Source: Papaver somniferum (Eukaryota > Streptophyta > Magnoliopsida > Ranunculales > Papaveraceae). Taken from it: a stretch of DNA of 64,000 nucleotides. This document shows positions 31,966 through 43,985 of the stretch, piece after piece (positions within the stretch are counted from its first letter, which is position 1; each line of letters begins with the position of its first letter). The notes below the pieces were generated by a model. It saw only the letters and a program-made list of their open reading frames with translations. It searched no databases and was not told the DNA's origin. The position numbers and the translations under genes are program-made. The DNA lies in NCBI RefSeq assembly GCF_003573695.1, contig NC_039368.1, forward strand, positions 15,566,360 through 15,630,359, read 5' to 3'.

Positions 31966-33030
31966 AAATAAAATATTAATTAAAATATTTATAGCTAGAC
32001 CGAATATTATATAATTAATTAATATGTTGATTTCTGGATCAATCATAAAATTATTAGTGTTTAAACCTTCTCAGAATTATGATTTGCAGAGCATTCAGTT
32101 TGAAACCCTAATTTTGATCGATTGTTGATCAATTGATGATTTACTAAAAATTAATCACTGAGTGAAGGAGGTACCGGCTACCCGGGATGATGGCCGAACA
32201 TGTAGCTCCCAGGTGCTCAAGTGAGCATGCACCAAAGTCCTTTGTTGACAAGCTGGTGAAAGGATGATTAAATGCTGGTTTAATCATTTATTTAAATAGT
32301 GCTCGTCTGAGCATTAGGTAATAAAACCTAATTATGGAGAGATGAGGGACCGACCAAGAGGTGTGAAATCGTCCCTTGGTGGTCATGGGACTAGTGGTAG
32401 TCGACTGAGCAAATTGCAAGTTGGTTGGAAAGATTTTGAACCCAAAATTGTGAAAGAGTGTGGGACCGGATCCTTGCAAGCCTAAGGGACGACCTTGGAC
32501 GGTCAAGGTGGAATGCCCGCCACCATATTGTTTGTATCTCAGTCATGAGAATTTTGGTATTTTCTGGTGCGCGTTTGAGCAATATTTTGGATTTTCAGAA
32601 GAGTTTTATCTTGACTGAAACTCTCGATTTTGCTCGAATGAGCAAGTAGAACTTTGCCCGTGTGACCAATATTATGAGAATATTAAAATAATAGTATTTT
32701 AATATTTGTCGTGGGTATCCTAGTCGGTTATGTGACCATTTGAATTTTTTCCCTTTTGATGGTTTGAGCAATATTTGAGAAAATATGAAAAACTAGGATT
32801 TTTGCTCAAACGAATGAGTTTCATAAGATGAAGGAAATAATAATAAGAAAAAAATATGGGATAATATGGTGTGGGACAGGCCACGACTATGGCATGGTCG
32901 TCCGGCTAGGTGGCCTGGTCACGTGACTCATTTCGCTATTTTTACTATTTTTTCATTGTTTGAAGGAAAATATGGAGAAACTAAGAGTTTTGCTCAAACA
33001 AGGAAATTTGCTCGAATGAAGGAAATTTGC

Positions 33031-33796
33031 TCGAATATAGAAGCAGATCTACATATCTCCGAACTAGTTTTGGTTCCAAAACTAAATCAGTGGTATTTCC
33101 AATCTTACCAAGAAGATAAAAAGAGGTGTATATCTCTATCATTGAAGATAAATCTGCAGGAAATATATTTCTTTCTTGTTCTATTACTTATTTATTTTTG
33201 ACCATTCATCTAAAAAAAAATCCTTGATACTAAATCAATCAATACTCAATTGATACCATATCAACCATACCAATAATTGATTCTATTGTTGCAAAAGATA
33301 TAACGTATATATACATAAATAAGTATTAGAAATCGCACAAACATATCATTCCCTCAAACCCACAATCAAATTCGAAGTTTTTACAAAGATATCAAGTAAA
33401 TAATATAGACAGATATATCCCATTAAGTATATTTCTTTTTTGTTATATTTTTCTTGATTATTTATTGAGTTAACAAAATCCTACTAAAGCAATAGATATC
33501 TAATCAATGAGTACCAATTTTTAATTTTATGGTTGCAGAAGATATTAAGTAAGAGTATGAAAGATATATAGCCAGTTAACTACCTTACCCAAAGAATCAA
33601 AATTTCAAAGTAACTATAGAAGATATGAATCAAAGTTGTTACAGAATATGTGACGTAAAAGTTTATCAAAGTAAAAATAAGATATACATACATCAACATT
33701 TGAAGGTAATTTCTCACTCTCTCAATTGAAAATTATACGAGGCTAAGAAAACTCTCCAAACTCCAAATGCCCCAACACCATATAAAACTAATTACA
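33031..33796. other. AT-rich interval, nothing recognised
   Basis: No coding frame, RNA gene or repeat boundary could be supported. Confidence 0.6.
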
Positions 33797-34275
33797 CACT
33801 CACAGTCCTCACCTTCAATCTGAATTCTAAACACACACTCATCTTTCACCCCCAATCTGAATTCAAATATACTCACAACCATTACTGCCCTCATGGCTCA
33901 TACCCACAATCAATATAAAACACTCAACTAAGTAACCAAAATTGAATTTATAACATACAACCAAGCAACAATAATAAACTCACATACCTCACCCCAACTT
34001 TTATATCAAAAACACTCACATCCATTACCTCCGATATACATTATAGACACTCACAACCCTCACCTTCAATCTGAATTCTAAACACACACTCAGTCATCAC
34101 CCCTAATCTGAACTCAACTACGCTCACAGTTATCACTTCACTCATACCCATAAACAATATAAACACACTGAACCAAGTAACAAAAGTATCCAGATTGAAT
34201 TTCAACACACAAAACAACTAAGTGACAAAAGTACAAGAATTGAATTTCAAATACACAACCAAGCAACGATAAGTA
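33797..34275 (+). repeat. Tandem duplication, about 250-bp unit
   Basis: Unit 1 (about 33797-34047) and unit 2 (about 34048-34212) share ccttcaatctgaattctaaa and acacactca..caccc words, then ataaacacac..caagtaac. A partial third unit runs to about 34275. Non-coding. Confidence 0.75.
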
Positions 34276-35485
34276 GACTATTAAAATTTAGCCAAAAATT
34301 GAAACAATCAAATCTACTTGAGTTATACTCAAAATTAGGTTTTATGCTGATACCATTGTTATTCTTGTCCCAGTTTCATTACAGGAAAGGAAAAGCTCGA
34401 GATAGCAAGCAAACCATCAATATTCTCTCTTCTTTTTTTTTTCTTTTTTTTTTTTCCAGATATGCTCTTTATCATGCATAACTTTTTAAGTTGTGGGTGT
34501 CGATTTCACTCATTGATTTTGCCTTAAATGTGCACTTACTTCCATCATTGAGTCTCTTATTGCACTTGAATGTCTTTGTTTTTGCCTTGGTTTTGGGGAC
34601 TGAACCTATTATATATCACGAAAGTTTGTTTATTGTTAAGATTGATTGATTTATTTAACTATAAATGTGTGATCTATATTTGATAAAGTAAGATTGACAA
34701 TGTATAAAGAAATTTAATAAAAAAATATTGATATGTTTTACCGTAAGAGTTGTTCTTTGAAGTACTGTCATTGCCCATATGATTTTTATTCATAGTATTG
34801 TTAACCATCTTGATTTGATATGAATACTGTGAATTTGGGGATGAATATTTCGAGAAGAAAACATATTGTGTTATTTTAGAGTTTACAGTCTCTTTCTTTT
34901 TGTATTTGTACTACTCACTAGTGTGGGTTGCTACACGTCAGATATTTACTATTACCATACATTATTATTAGATATTTACTATTCAAGAGTAGTCTTTTTT
35001 CTATTAGCCTATTTTGGATATAAGTTTTTTTTGTAAGAAATGAAAAACTATAAATAATAGATTATTATTTTTGGAAATCCACTTCGTGGTTAAACAGTTT
35101 CTTTGAAAGAATAGAAATAGGTGGTTTATGATTTGGAAAAACCATATTTGATGGTAAAATTTTAATGACATGTGACATTCTTTTAAAATCGACGAATAAA
35201 TCATAACATTAGGGAAAAAATTGGAAATATGTCGCAGTCTTTGTTCTCATGCAACTGATGGAGAAACCAAATATTCATTGGTTTTTATGATTTACTAAAA
35301 CAAAATAAATTATCGTTTTAGTCATCCCATATGGAAAATCCACTTATGTGGTTCACAGATGGTTTCTTGTTAAAAAAGAAAACGCATGGTAAATCACACG
35401 GTCATTGTCTAAAAGACAAAGATACCAAATTTAATTAGCCGTAAGTTTTTCAACCATACATTTGATTAGATACCTTTAAATCACG
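34276..35485. other. AT-rich interval with poly-T tract, nothing recognised
   Basis: A T-rich run lies at 34427-34456. Short ORFs here have biased composition and no domain. I see no gene. Confidence 0.6.
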
Positions 35486-35712
35486 ATGACACCAATTTTT
35501 GGTGATTACAGTTTGATTCAAGGAATAAAAACTGTATACCATCTTTCGACGCATTTTTTTTCTTTCTCTATGAAAAATTTAGAAAAGAAAGAAAACACCA
35601 ACTTTTGGTGATTTCAGTTTCACTAGAGCAATATAAACTGTACACTATCTTTCGATGGATTTGTTTTTATCTACAAAAAAAAAGATAAGAGAAGAAAGGA
35701 AAGATCAAACTC
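35486..35712 (+). repeat. Two-unit tandem repeat, about 115 bp
   Basis: The sequence caacttttggtgatttcagttt..aaactgtacactatctttcgatg occurs twice, starting near 35490 and 35605. It is followed by an AT microsatellite. Confidence 0.75.
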
Positions 35713-35732
35713 ATTTGGCAAAATTGATCACC

Positions 35733-35737
<5 letters not shown>

Positions 35738-35770
<33 letters not shown>
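35738..35770. repeat. (AT)n microsatellite, 33 bp
   Basis: Uninterrupted alternating AT. Confidence 0.97.
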
Positions 35771-35771
<1 letters not shown>

Positions 35772-36289
35772 CAAAACTAAAATAAGATAATAAAAAGTAT
35801 AATAAATGTAACAAAAATATACCGTCATAAAGTGATTATTATCACTCTTCCCTCCATATGATATGTAAATGCTTCACTTCGATGGATGATCAGATGCTTA
35901 GCGCTTATGTGTGCGCAATTGAGATTAGTGCTCCTCTAATACATGCAAATACAAAAATCAAATTTAGTTTTATTATATAACAACCTTGAAACTGCATTAA
36001 GATTCGCACAACAAATACTAAGCCAAATTGGTCGGGGAAAAAAATAGTGTAGAATACTGGTTATGGCATGGAAACGGAAAAGATAATGGCTTCCTTATCG
36101 AGAAAGAAAACAAAAAAAAGATACACATGAGTTGAGGTGATCATGACATAATTTATTTTATGAGATGCATAAAAAATAAAGATTCCATGTGAAAACATAA
36201 CAACTTAAACATACAGTGCATCATAGAAATAAGTTGAATTTGTAAGTCATATGCCATATAATGGTGTGTAATGGTAGTGCTATGTTAAG
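35771..36289. other. AT-rich interval, nothing recognised
   Basis: No ORF or known element. It leads into a copia-like LTR end. Confidence 0.55.
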
Positions 36290-36463
36290 CATGTAATGGC
36301 ACAAGTATGTGTACTCCCAGTAAGTGTGCAAATATCATGTATAAGCAGTTGTCGAGTCATAGAGTCTTCCTATATAAGTCTGATGAATTTTTCGTTGTAA
36401 TTCACTTGATTCAGTTCAATAGAAGAAACAATTTAAAATGTGGATCTGAAATCTATCATGGTA
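36290..36463 (+). repeat. Copia-type LTR end with degenerate primer site
   Basis: The stretch gtcgagtcatagagtcttcc, tatataag and a caattcac..ttcagttcaat block lead to atctatca followed by tggtatttgaggg. That looks like an LTR terminus and a decayed tRNA-Met primer site, as in small copia elements. The same ~95-bp LTR part recurs at 43990-44085 and 51060-51155. No coding part follows. Confidence 0.5.
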
Positions 36464-36998
36464 TTTGAGGGTCTAGCCTCAAGGCGTCGATCCTTGAGAG
36501 TAACCCTAAAATTCGTTCTTATATTTTTGTTGCTGCTACTCTTTGATGGTGTTTCAACTTGTTCTGTTGTCGCTGCTCTATGTTGATTTTAGTTTCTTGA
36601 AGATTTCCTCACTGCATTCTAGAATTTTATTTTCAATTTAATTTTTCCTTTTCCAGATTCAATTTCGTTTTTCGTTTTTTACATGTCATATAAGACCGGT
36701 ACAAGATTAACATCTTTGTTCATCAAACTCATATAAGAGTGATACAAGATCATCAACATTAAAGTTTCAGTTACATATAAGACTAGTGCCAAGATCAGAA
36801 GCATTGTTTTTCGATCAATCTTTAGATCGTTTTCCTTTTATTTTTCAGTTTTAATCTGATATTTATCTTCAATATTCAAATGTGTACTTTCTGATATACC
36901 TTTGATTTTACTCGAATTTTAGTTTTTTCTCCATTTTTATTTCCATTTCAATCAACTTCGTTTTCACTACAATCCATTTGACTTCAAACTTTTGATTC
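36464..36998. other. Non-coding interval after copia LTR end
   Basis: T-rich, with no supported ORF. If the LTR end is real, this would be decayed internal sequence. Confidence 0.5.
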
Positions 36999-37014
36999 AA
37001 ATTTCATGATCTCT

Positions 37015-37179
37015 TTTTTTTTTTAATAGGAAAGAACATACATTATGATTTAAACTAGATTTTAAACTACATATAAGGAGTATTTCAAGAGATCTCCAAA
37101 CTCGTGAGTGGAGACTCGATCCGTTGACTTCCTACTTGAAAGTCAGCCTCCTGGACAAATGGGCTAACCCCTGATGGAT
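37015..37179 (-). mobile_element. tRNA-derived SINE with 16-bp target-site duplication
   Basis: Perfect direct repeats aaatttcatgatctct flank it at 36999-37014 and 37180-37195. On the minus strand the insert begins with a tRNA-like head. It has an A-box-like word (ttagcccatttg) and, about 45 bp later, a B-box-like word (ggatcgagtct). It ends in a run of A (poly-T on the plus strand, 37015-37024). This is the structure left by LINE-mediated retroposition. It is too degenerate for a working tRNA. Confidence 0.8.
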
Positions 37180-37195
37180 AAATTTCATGATCTCT

Positions 37196-37501
37196 GCATC
37201 AAACAATTTCTTTCATATTAATTTCCTTCGATTTACTTTTTCTATTTTTTTCGCTCATCCTTAGATTGGTTTCTAGATTTCGTCTTGTTATCCATCAGAT
37301 TTGTTATGTACATTTGTTATTATGGTTGTTGTGTTTCTCAAATATGGTAATGAGCGTGTGGAGGTGTTACTAGTTTTTTGTTTATTCTAGACTGATTGCT
37401 CAGACAGATGTAGTTTGAGGATTTCATTTTCTTACAGTAGCTCGATCAGATGCAATTAGTGAGTTTCATTCTCACTTGTTAAAATCTGTATATTTTTTTT
37501 A
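37196..37501. other. Non-coding interval
   Basis: T-rich sequence with no recognisable gene, between the SINE and the TIR element. Confidence 0.55.
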
Positions 37502-38787
37502 CCTGGCTAAATTGGGGCCTATGCCACTTAATTGGGGACTATAGCTACATGAAAAAATAGGGTCATTAAGAAGTAATTCATAGAAACCCCTTAACCAACT
37601 ATTTTCTTAATGACTAATTTATCCCCGATTAATTAGTGTTAATTCGGGTGATTAGTGGTAAAGTATAGTGTTAGATGTGAAATTAACTTGTGTTAATTAA
37701 TCATCTGAACATGAAAAAATTTGAAATTTTTTGAAGAACACCAACTCACAATCGGTATATGTTGTCAAAAACATATACCGATTGTAACCTCAAAAACATA
37801 CAGAGATTTTTTGAAACTAGCTTCTACCCAGAATCGGTTTATATGGACATGAAAATCAACCGATTATCCATAATCAGTTTATATTGGCATGAACGTAAAC
37901 CGATTGTGAGTAAATTTTCTCTTTTTTATCTGTGAATTATGTGTTGTTAAACATCAAATAAAATTAAAATTCATTCTATACCCGAGTTAATGAAATGAAA
38001 TCGAGTATGATTTCATACTCATTTTATGATCGAGTATTAACTGAAAAAAATGGGTTAACCAGAATCGGTTTACACGATACATATGTAACTGATTCCTAAC
38101 ACAACAGGAATCGGTTTATAAGAATGCTCATGTAATCCGATTCTAACAAAAAAACGATACAGAAAAATTGAGAACAACAATCGGTTTACTCGACACACAT
38201 ATAAAATCCAATTCTAACATTATGCATCAACAATCGGTTTTTATAAGTGCTAATGTAATCCGATTCTGGTTCAAATTTCTCGAACCAGAAAAGATATCAA
38301 GGACAATCGGTCCTTGTGGACATGAACATAAACCGTTTCTATTTGCAATCGGATCACATATACATTAACGTTAACCGATTCTGATAAACCCGGAAAAATT
38401 TGATTTCAAAATTTTCAATTTTTGAGCAATTTTATGTTACTAAAACCTAGTTTATAGGATTGGGTTGAGAAGAAAAGAAGAAGAATCAGTTGAAGTGGAT
38501 ATGAAAATGAATTTGATTTTGATTTTAGTTTTTAATTTTATGATTTTAGTTTTATGATTTTGATTTTTTGATTTTAGTTTTTAAATTTTATGATTCTAGT
38601 TTTATGATTTTGATTTTAGTTTTTAATTTTATGATTAGGATTTGATTGGAAAAATTAGTAGTATTAATATTTGATAGAGGGTAAAATGGTAATTTCATCA
38701 AACTTAGACACCCCTTATCATTCTTTATGGTGTGGATGAAAAATCCATATGCCCCAATTAAGTGGTATAGGCCCCAATTTAGCCAGG
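37502..38787. mobile_element. Non-autonomous TIR element, 1286 bp, with hairpin array
   Basis: The 36-bp ends (37502-37537 and 38752-38787) are inverted copies with one mismatch, beginning CCTGGCTAAATTGGGGCC. T-rich flanks (tattttttt and gattttttat) may be an 8-9 bp target duplication, but are too simple to be sure. There is no transposase. The interior carries nine short inverted repeats (37748-38382) and an ATTTTAG-type low-complexity stretch (38520-38640). The TIR length and possible 9-bp duplication fit a Mutator-like MITE. Confidence 0.75.
37748..38382. repeat. Array of nine AATCGG..CCGATT hairpins
   Basis: Inverted repeats of about 38 bp occupy 37748-37785, 37830-37867, 37870-37908, 38061-38097, 38106-38143, 38177-38214, 38230-38267, 38302-38340 and 38346-38382. 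Each opens with aatcggttta-like sequence and closes with taa(a)ccgattct-like sequence around a variable centre. Confidence 0.9.
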
Positions 38788-39139
38788 CAGGATTTTTTAT
38801 TGGGAAAAATACGGTTTAGTCCAAACTCCCATCCAAATATACTAGTTAGTCCTAACCCATTCAACTAGGTACAAATTAGTCCTTTTTTATGGAAAATACA
38901 TAAATAACCTTCGTGGTTTAAAATTTAGTTCAAATATTTGCAGTTTAGTCCAAAGTGACTCATGATGATGTCAACAGTTTTAAATAATATAAAAAAAATT
39001 AAATCAATTTATCTTTCGAACCGTTTGTCCGAAATTCGCAAACTTTATATATGCGGAAAGCTCTTTCCGAGAGATACAAAAAGAATACACATATGACTAT
39101 ATAATTCTCATTTTTAAAAAAAAACTTAGTTTACATTGG

Positions 39140-40110
39140 TGTACAAACATGTACACACTTACAACTCAAACTCATTACCAACACCAGCTCCTATGCTCAA
39201 GCACTCTTAACCCTGCTGCTGCAAACAACTACAACACCTCAACCATTCAACTCAAATTTTTTATCTGTTTCTGTAGCTTTCCAATCTTAGCTGCACTTCT
39301 CTGCAGCAACACTACCCATCCAACAACAATATAAATTCCTGCTCCTCCGTACCACCAACATCACACATTTCAGATTTCATCTTTGCAATTCCATCGGCAT
39401 TTCATATTTATTTACCAAATCACCACTTAAGAGTTCTACCATCGGTTACTCAGCTGCACCATTCCTTGTACTGCAACATAGTAGCAAACCAATTCTTCCA
39501 AATTTCCCATGGAATCACCTGCAATTGCTTCATAGCCAGCTGCATCTTATCCATACCCTATAATTGCTTAGCCAGCAACAATACACAACGCTTATTCATT
39601 TTCTTATCAGCTTACTCACTGCAGACTCTAAATCATATAAAGTAACAGTATTGTCTCCATCTCATATTCATCAAATCAACAGTTCTAATACCTTTGAAAT
39701 CTCAGTAACACCGTCTTCTTTTAGACTCGAGCAGGCATAAACTCTAACCAAACCAAACACATCTTTCCTTCACTGCAGGAAACCACATCTTCTAATTCAT
39801 GTACAATCATAAACTGCATCATGTTTCTAACCACAAATTCAACCCCATGACAACTAGAAACAAGCATGAGACCTGCCATCAAATCGCCTGTATTAGCTCC
39901 ATCAGATATAATTCCACCGTTTTCAGTCATAGTTGTATCATGTGAACTTGAAGCCTATCCACCTCCTTTTTATTCTACAGCCCTTGCAGCAACGTCCTTT
40001 CTTGCCCTCTCTTCCTCCATTGAAGATCTAATAGCAAGAGCAAGATGTACAAGCATATACACATGTAACAAACACAAAAAAAGTGCACTTTTATATGCAC
40101 CCATATAACT
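39140..40110. other. Possible minus-strand gene-derived segment, unrecognised
   Basis: GC is slightly higher than in the surroundings. A 69-codon minus frame (39930-39721, starting MTENGGIISDGANTG) and a nearby EEERARKDVAARAV stretch at about 40015 look protein-like but match nothing I can name. It may be another captured fragment. Confidence 0.3.
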
Positions 40111-40478
40111 GGTGTACAAGAAAATACACCGGTTAATTCTTATGTACTTTTAGCAATATATGCTTACAAATATTTTTGTTGAATGTTCTTTTCTATTGTA
40201 TATCTGACCAGATTCGAGAGGTTGTTGCAAATTTGGTTTGCAACCGTTGATGGAAGTACTACCAAGTAAAGGTGGGGAAACCAAAAGTGACCAAAATATA
40301 AGCGAACACAAAACAGCTAATAGTAGAAAGTAAAATGTCTTGCTGATCAGTGATAATAGAGAAGATTGATGGAAGAGTGCAAACCAAATAATATCTCCCA
40401 TGACAGCATAAAATTTAGGCAAGGAAACTTATGGGGGGAGAAAGAAGACAAAGGCCGAAAATAAAATTTGAAGCTAAC

Positions 40479-40583
40479 CTTAGAGAAGGTAAGAGCATAA
40501 CTCTCTTGCTCTTCAAGGATGTACAGGAAAATACTTCCATTCCTGTTTGTATTCGGGTGAAATAATTTCGTCCTAAATGCAAC
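40479..40583 (-). pseudogene. Ubiquitin-conjugating enzyme (E2, UBC4/5-UBC8 type) exon, decayed
   Basis: E2 enzymes carry ubiquitin on a catalytic Cys. The 105-bp minus-strand exon lies between an acceptor (tatttcag) and a donor (GTTAGC). It encodes 35 residues beginning VAFRTKLFHPNTNRNGSI and ending ALTFSK. This is the E2 segment around the active site, and its length and borders correspond to one exon of plant UBC8-type genes as I remember them. The catalytic Cys after NGSI is Phe here, and other conserved positions differ, so the product could not act as an E2. About 100 bp downstream (40376-40340) a frame reading LPSIFSIITD resembles the next exon. The first exons were not found. Confidence 0.75.
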
Positions 40584-40869
40584 CTGAAATACAAAATAAG
40601 GAAACATGACCTTAAGATGTAAAACCAGAGAACATACAAGTTACTACAACAATGCAATGTAATGATAACCATACAATCATATCAAGAGAATTATAAACCT
40701 ACATACATGAGGTGAAGTTACCAAGAGTGCCAAGAAAAATAAAAGAGTACAGCTTAGGGCTAAATCTCATTTTTATTTGGTAAGAATTACGTGATCAAAA
40801 TAGCTTATGTGATATGTCCACATATTGTGATTTTTGTCGCATCTGCACAACAATATATACGTCTACTAA

Positions 40870-41262
40870 AAGTGCACAACAATGTACACTTGTATTACAT
40901 GTGTGCTATTATGTACACATGTAACTTCTGTCACATGTGTACATATTTTAGGTGTACCAATATGTACACATGTAATTTCTGTTGTAACCAAAAGTCACTG
41001 GATCATCACTGATTCGACATCCAGGAAATGAAAAAAGATTGTTCCCTAAAATTTGATTAAGAATGCTAGAGTGGCTATTATGTACACATGTAATTTCAGT
41101 CACATGTGTACCACAATATATATACTCATATTATAGGTGTACCAATATTTACACATGTAATTTCTGTCATAACCAACATTCAGTGGCTCTACCATCACTG
41201 ATTCGACGTCCAATAAATGAAAAAAGATTATTCACTAAAATTTGATTAAGAATCCTAGAGTA
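40870..41262 (+). repeat. Two-unit tandem repeat, about 200 bp
   Basis: The unit has tgtacacatgtaa..tctgtcac, atcactgattcgac and aaatgaaaaaagatt words. It starts near 40900 and again near 41075, and ends in aatttgattaagaat.ctagag both times. The interior has several tgtacacatgta near-palindromes. Confidence 0.8.
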
Positions 41263-42120
41263 GGCTTGAGCCGATTTTGGAAACTCATGTAACTAGTTAT
41301 TAGTGTAACAAATGTGTTCAGTAATATGGATGGTGGTGAAAGTGCACACTAAACTTTAGATGCCCGTCCTTTACTATCACTTGTATGATATAAACAATGA
41401 GTATTAATAGTTACTAGCTCTCTCTAGAAAGGTCCGAGCAGCACTTCTTCCACTGTGTCAGATAACAAATTTTTAACAACAGTTCTTCAACAGTATTAGA
41501 CAATAAATTTTAACGGGTAACGGGTGACTATAAGATAACAATAGTATGATGATCAAAACAAAATGACAAGAACATTTTTGTCTTTCTAGTACTTGCTTAC
41601 TACTACATGGCAATTGCTACCCTTTATGTGATTAGCAGTGATCATTTCATCCCTATACAACCTTTGTAATGTACAGATTTTTTTCTTTTTCTATTTTAGC
41701 CAGCTAAACGATCATGGAATTCTCTTTTTAAGGTGGTGAAAATGCACACTAAACTTACTTTAGCCAGCTAAATTAACATTCCCAAGATATTTATAAGCAT
41801 ACAGGTAAGACAGCTTCAATAAATCAACATCATGCAAATCACCAACACCAGCAATTATACCAAACTAAATCCACAATTATCCGGGGCAAAAATGAAAGAA
41901 TACATGTGGTCATTTCTTTCAAAAGCTCAACTTTTCAAAAATGAAACCATTATGATAAAGGATTTAAAAGTACCTAAGCTCCAAAAGTAGGAGTGTCATT
42001 TAGAGAAACATATAATAGGGAATTCTTTTTCAGAAACATAATGCTCATGAAATTAAAATGATGCAACTACGGTCACAATTCAGCAATTCGTAGTATGTAC
42101 TACACAACAGCTGAGTTTTT
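41263..42120. other. Non-coding interval
   Basis: AT-rich, with no supported gene or repeat. The tandem segmental duplication starts at its right edge. Confidence 0.55.
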
Positions 42121-42229
42121 TACAAATGTTTGAAAGAAGAATCGTAGAATTTATCGACATGTTGTATATCAACTGAATTCTCAAATAGAAATCAAAAAAT
42201 AAACATATAATGAAATTAAAGATAAATCA

Positions 42230-42545
42230 AATTACCTTAAAGTTAAGGACACATGAGCAGATCCTTTGAGTAGAAAATCACGTCTAACTATCGTCCGCGT
42301 CAGAAGAATTCGAATGACTTATTTTTGAAAGAACAGGACCCAAAACTCTTGGTATCAATCAAAACTAATAGATCGATTGAACATTGAATCTCACACTAAA
42401 ATCGGAATCCCTCATTTGTATCTAATCTCTACACATAAACCTTTCCCAGATCTGGTGCATCTCTCTCATTTCTAGGGTTTCAGAGAAAAACTAGATCGAG
42501 AAGAAGAAGATATTAAGACATAAATCAAAGGACTTTGAAAGGAAC
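42230..42545 (-). other. Possible captured 5' UTR exon
   Basis: The minus strand has CT-rich leader-like sequence with ctctgaaaccctag, a plant 5'-UTR hallmark, and ends at ctttaag before a GTAATT donor-like site at about 42235. It is on the same strand as the E2 exon and upstream of it, so it may be the leader of the same captured gene. It is repeated at 49347-49662 in the duplicate. Confidence 0.35.
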
Positions 42546-42822
42546 AATCGAGACGAAACATGATAAACGACTATCCTAGTTTCTTCCTCGCTGCAGAGCT
42601 CTACGGATAGAGAACAAGGAAGAAATGATCTAGAAATCAATCAGTATACTGTTTAGGGCCATTTTTGTCATCATAAAAAAAACGTTTTAGACTGAATCGT
42701 TTATTTAAGGACCGATTCGTTCCAGAACGTGTAAATTTGGACCTCCTAGTACTAGCCTTGAAGAGGCACGACTAAAATATCTAAAGTCCAACCAGTTTGG
42801 GATTAAATGTCAATTTCTACTT

Positions 42823-43985
42823 TTTTTTTATTAGTGTTTGCGATACATGTTAGTGTGTACGTACGGTTCGTTTTGAATATTTGGCTTATTTTCTTCGTAC
42901 TTTGGACACACTATATTTTGTTGGCCCTTTGGTGTACCCATCGGTGTTCCCTGTTTTTCAGGATTTGTCCCCATTTTACAAGACTGAACAGTTGCTGGTG
43001 GCTGTTTCTTCACCACTTCGTTAACTATATATGGGTGCTGGTGTTGTGCAAAATACTTGATAGAACTGGTGAATTATTGTTTCTGTCACGATACAAGCCT
43101 CGTATGATGTAGTGTTGGCTACTGATTCATCAAGCACTCAGAATTTGTTAGTCTCTCACTAACTAAAACATCCCTATTTTGTTCAAGTTCTTCATTCGAT
43201 CAGTTGGTGTTGTGTGCTACAATGCGTTTTGGTATATTTTTTTTGCTCAGATGTTTGGTTTAGATGCTTGGTGCTGAGCAAGTGTCCTTTGATGGAGAGT
43301 GGAACAAGAATTTTTAATACAAATTGATTGGAGGTTCCTTAGTTACTCGATGGTATTCTAATTGATGCAAGTTGGTACTTCGTGTGTCAATAGAGTTTGT
43401 CATCTCTTTGGTTCTTGTGGATATGTGGAAATGGTTTTGGTTACATGTGTTTGATCTTCTTAGCAATACAAGCTTTTGCCGACGCCTACTTGCAGTGGGT
43501 GATTATTTTACCCATCAAACTCCGCATTTGGAAAATGGTTGGTGTTTATAAATAAATGCAAGGTAGTTTAGGCACTTGTTGGTTTTTCTTCTACTCATTC
43601 ATACATATGTTCTGGTATGTTTGTTTTGGTTGCTGTGAGTACAAGTGTGTGATGATCATATGATGATTGTGTGGCTTCTTTACAAATATAATGAGTGATT
43701 TATTTCACTGGTCAAACTCTGCATTATGGAGATACTAAATTGCCAGTCTATTTCTTACTGGTCAATGATACTATATGAAGATACTTAGCTTCAACAGCTG
43801 CTTATGTATGATATGCAACTACAACCATATCACTGCTCTCTTTTGGTGTGTCATGTTCTTTTTTCTTCCATTGTACCTATTATTGTCAGTGGTACTGCTC
43901 ACCGTCCCTTTATGGTGGCAATTGATTTCCCTCTTCACCATCCTTCCCCCAATGGGTTTCTTCTGTATAATGGTGGTCTTGTGCA
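42823..43985 (+). other. Unclassified repeat in copy 1
   Basis: Short ORFs (for example 42807-43112) are not conserved as frames in copy 2, where single-base gaps disrupt them. No domain is recognised. It may be decayed retroelement sequence belonging to the copia LTR end at 43990. Confidence 0.5.

Larger units (their letters stand above)
29336..33030 (-). mobile_element. T2: second Tat-lineage element, 5' LTR and gag only
   Basis: On the minus strand: LTR about 33030-30867, primer binding site at 30859 downward, and a gag remnant 30805-29336, cut by the S LTR fragment. It is related to T1 but clearly diverged, and supplies the gag capsid part that T1 lacks. Confidence 0.82.
30867..33030 (-). 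repeat. T2 5' LTR (outer end truncated or diverged)
   Basis: Read on the minus strand it ends ..cgtttttccccatca before the primer binding site. Homology to T1 extends out to about 33030 and includes one or two units of the GC-rich ggtcccac array. A TATA box (31271-31278) and dyad units (31710-31960) are in the same order as in T1. Confidence 0.8.
38802..42822. mobile_element. Putative Pack-MULE carrying host gene fragments
   Basis: The left end (gggaaaaatacggtttagtccaaact region) and the right end, read inverted, share a degenerate terminal similarity of about 50 bp (..ttta.tcc.aaact..ttagtc). A 9-bp word, ttttttatt, flanks both sides (38793-38801 and 42823-42831). Mutator-like elements make 9-bp duplications. 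Inside are a ubiquitin-conjugating enzyme exon and a 5'-UTR-like stretch on the minus strand. The duplication is low-complexity and the TIRs weak, so this is a hypothesis. Confidence 0.4.

Noticed and set aside
37090..37179. Functional tRNA gene on the minus strand
   Set aside because: Box A/B-like words exist, but no proper cloverleaf or anticodon arm could be drawn, and the 16-bp duplications plus A tail identify a SINE.
42807..43112. 101-codon ORF near the start of the duplicated repeat
   Set aside because: The second copy breaks the frame with a one-base gap and no domain is recognised.
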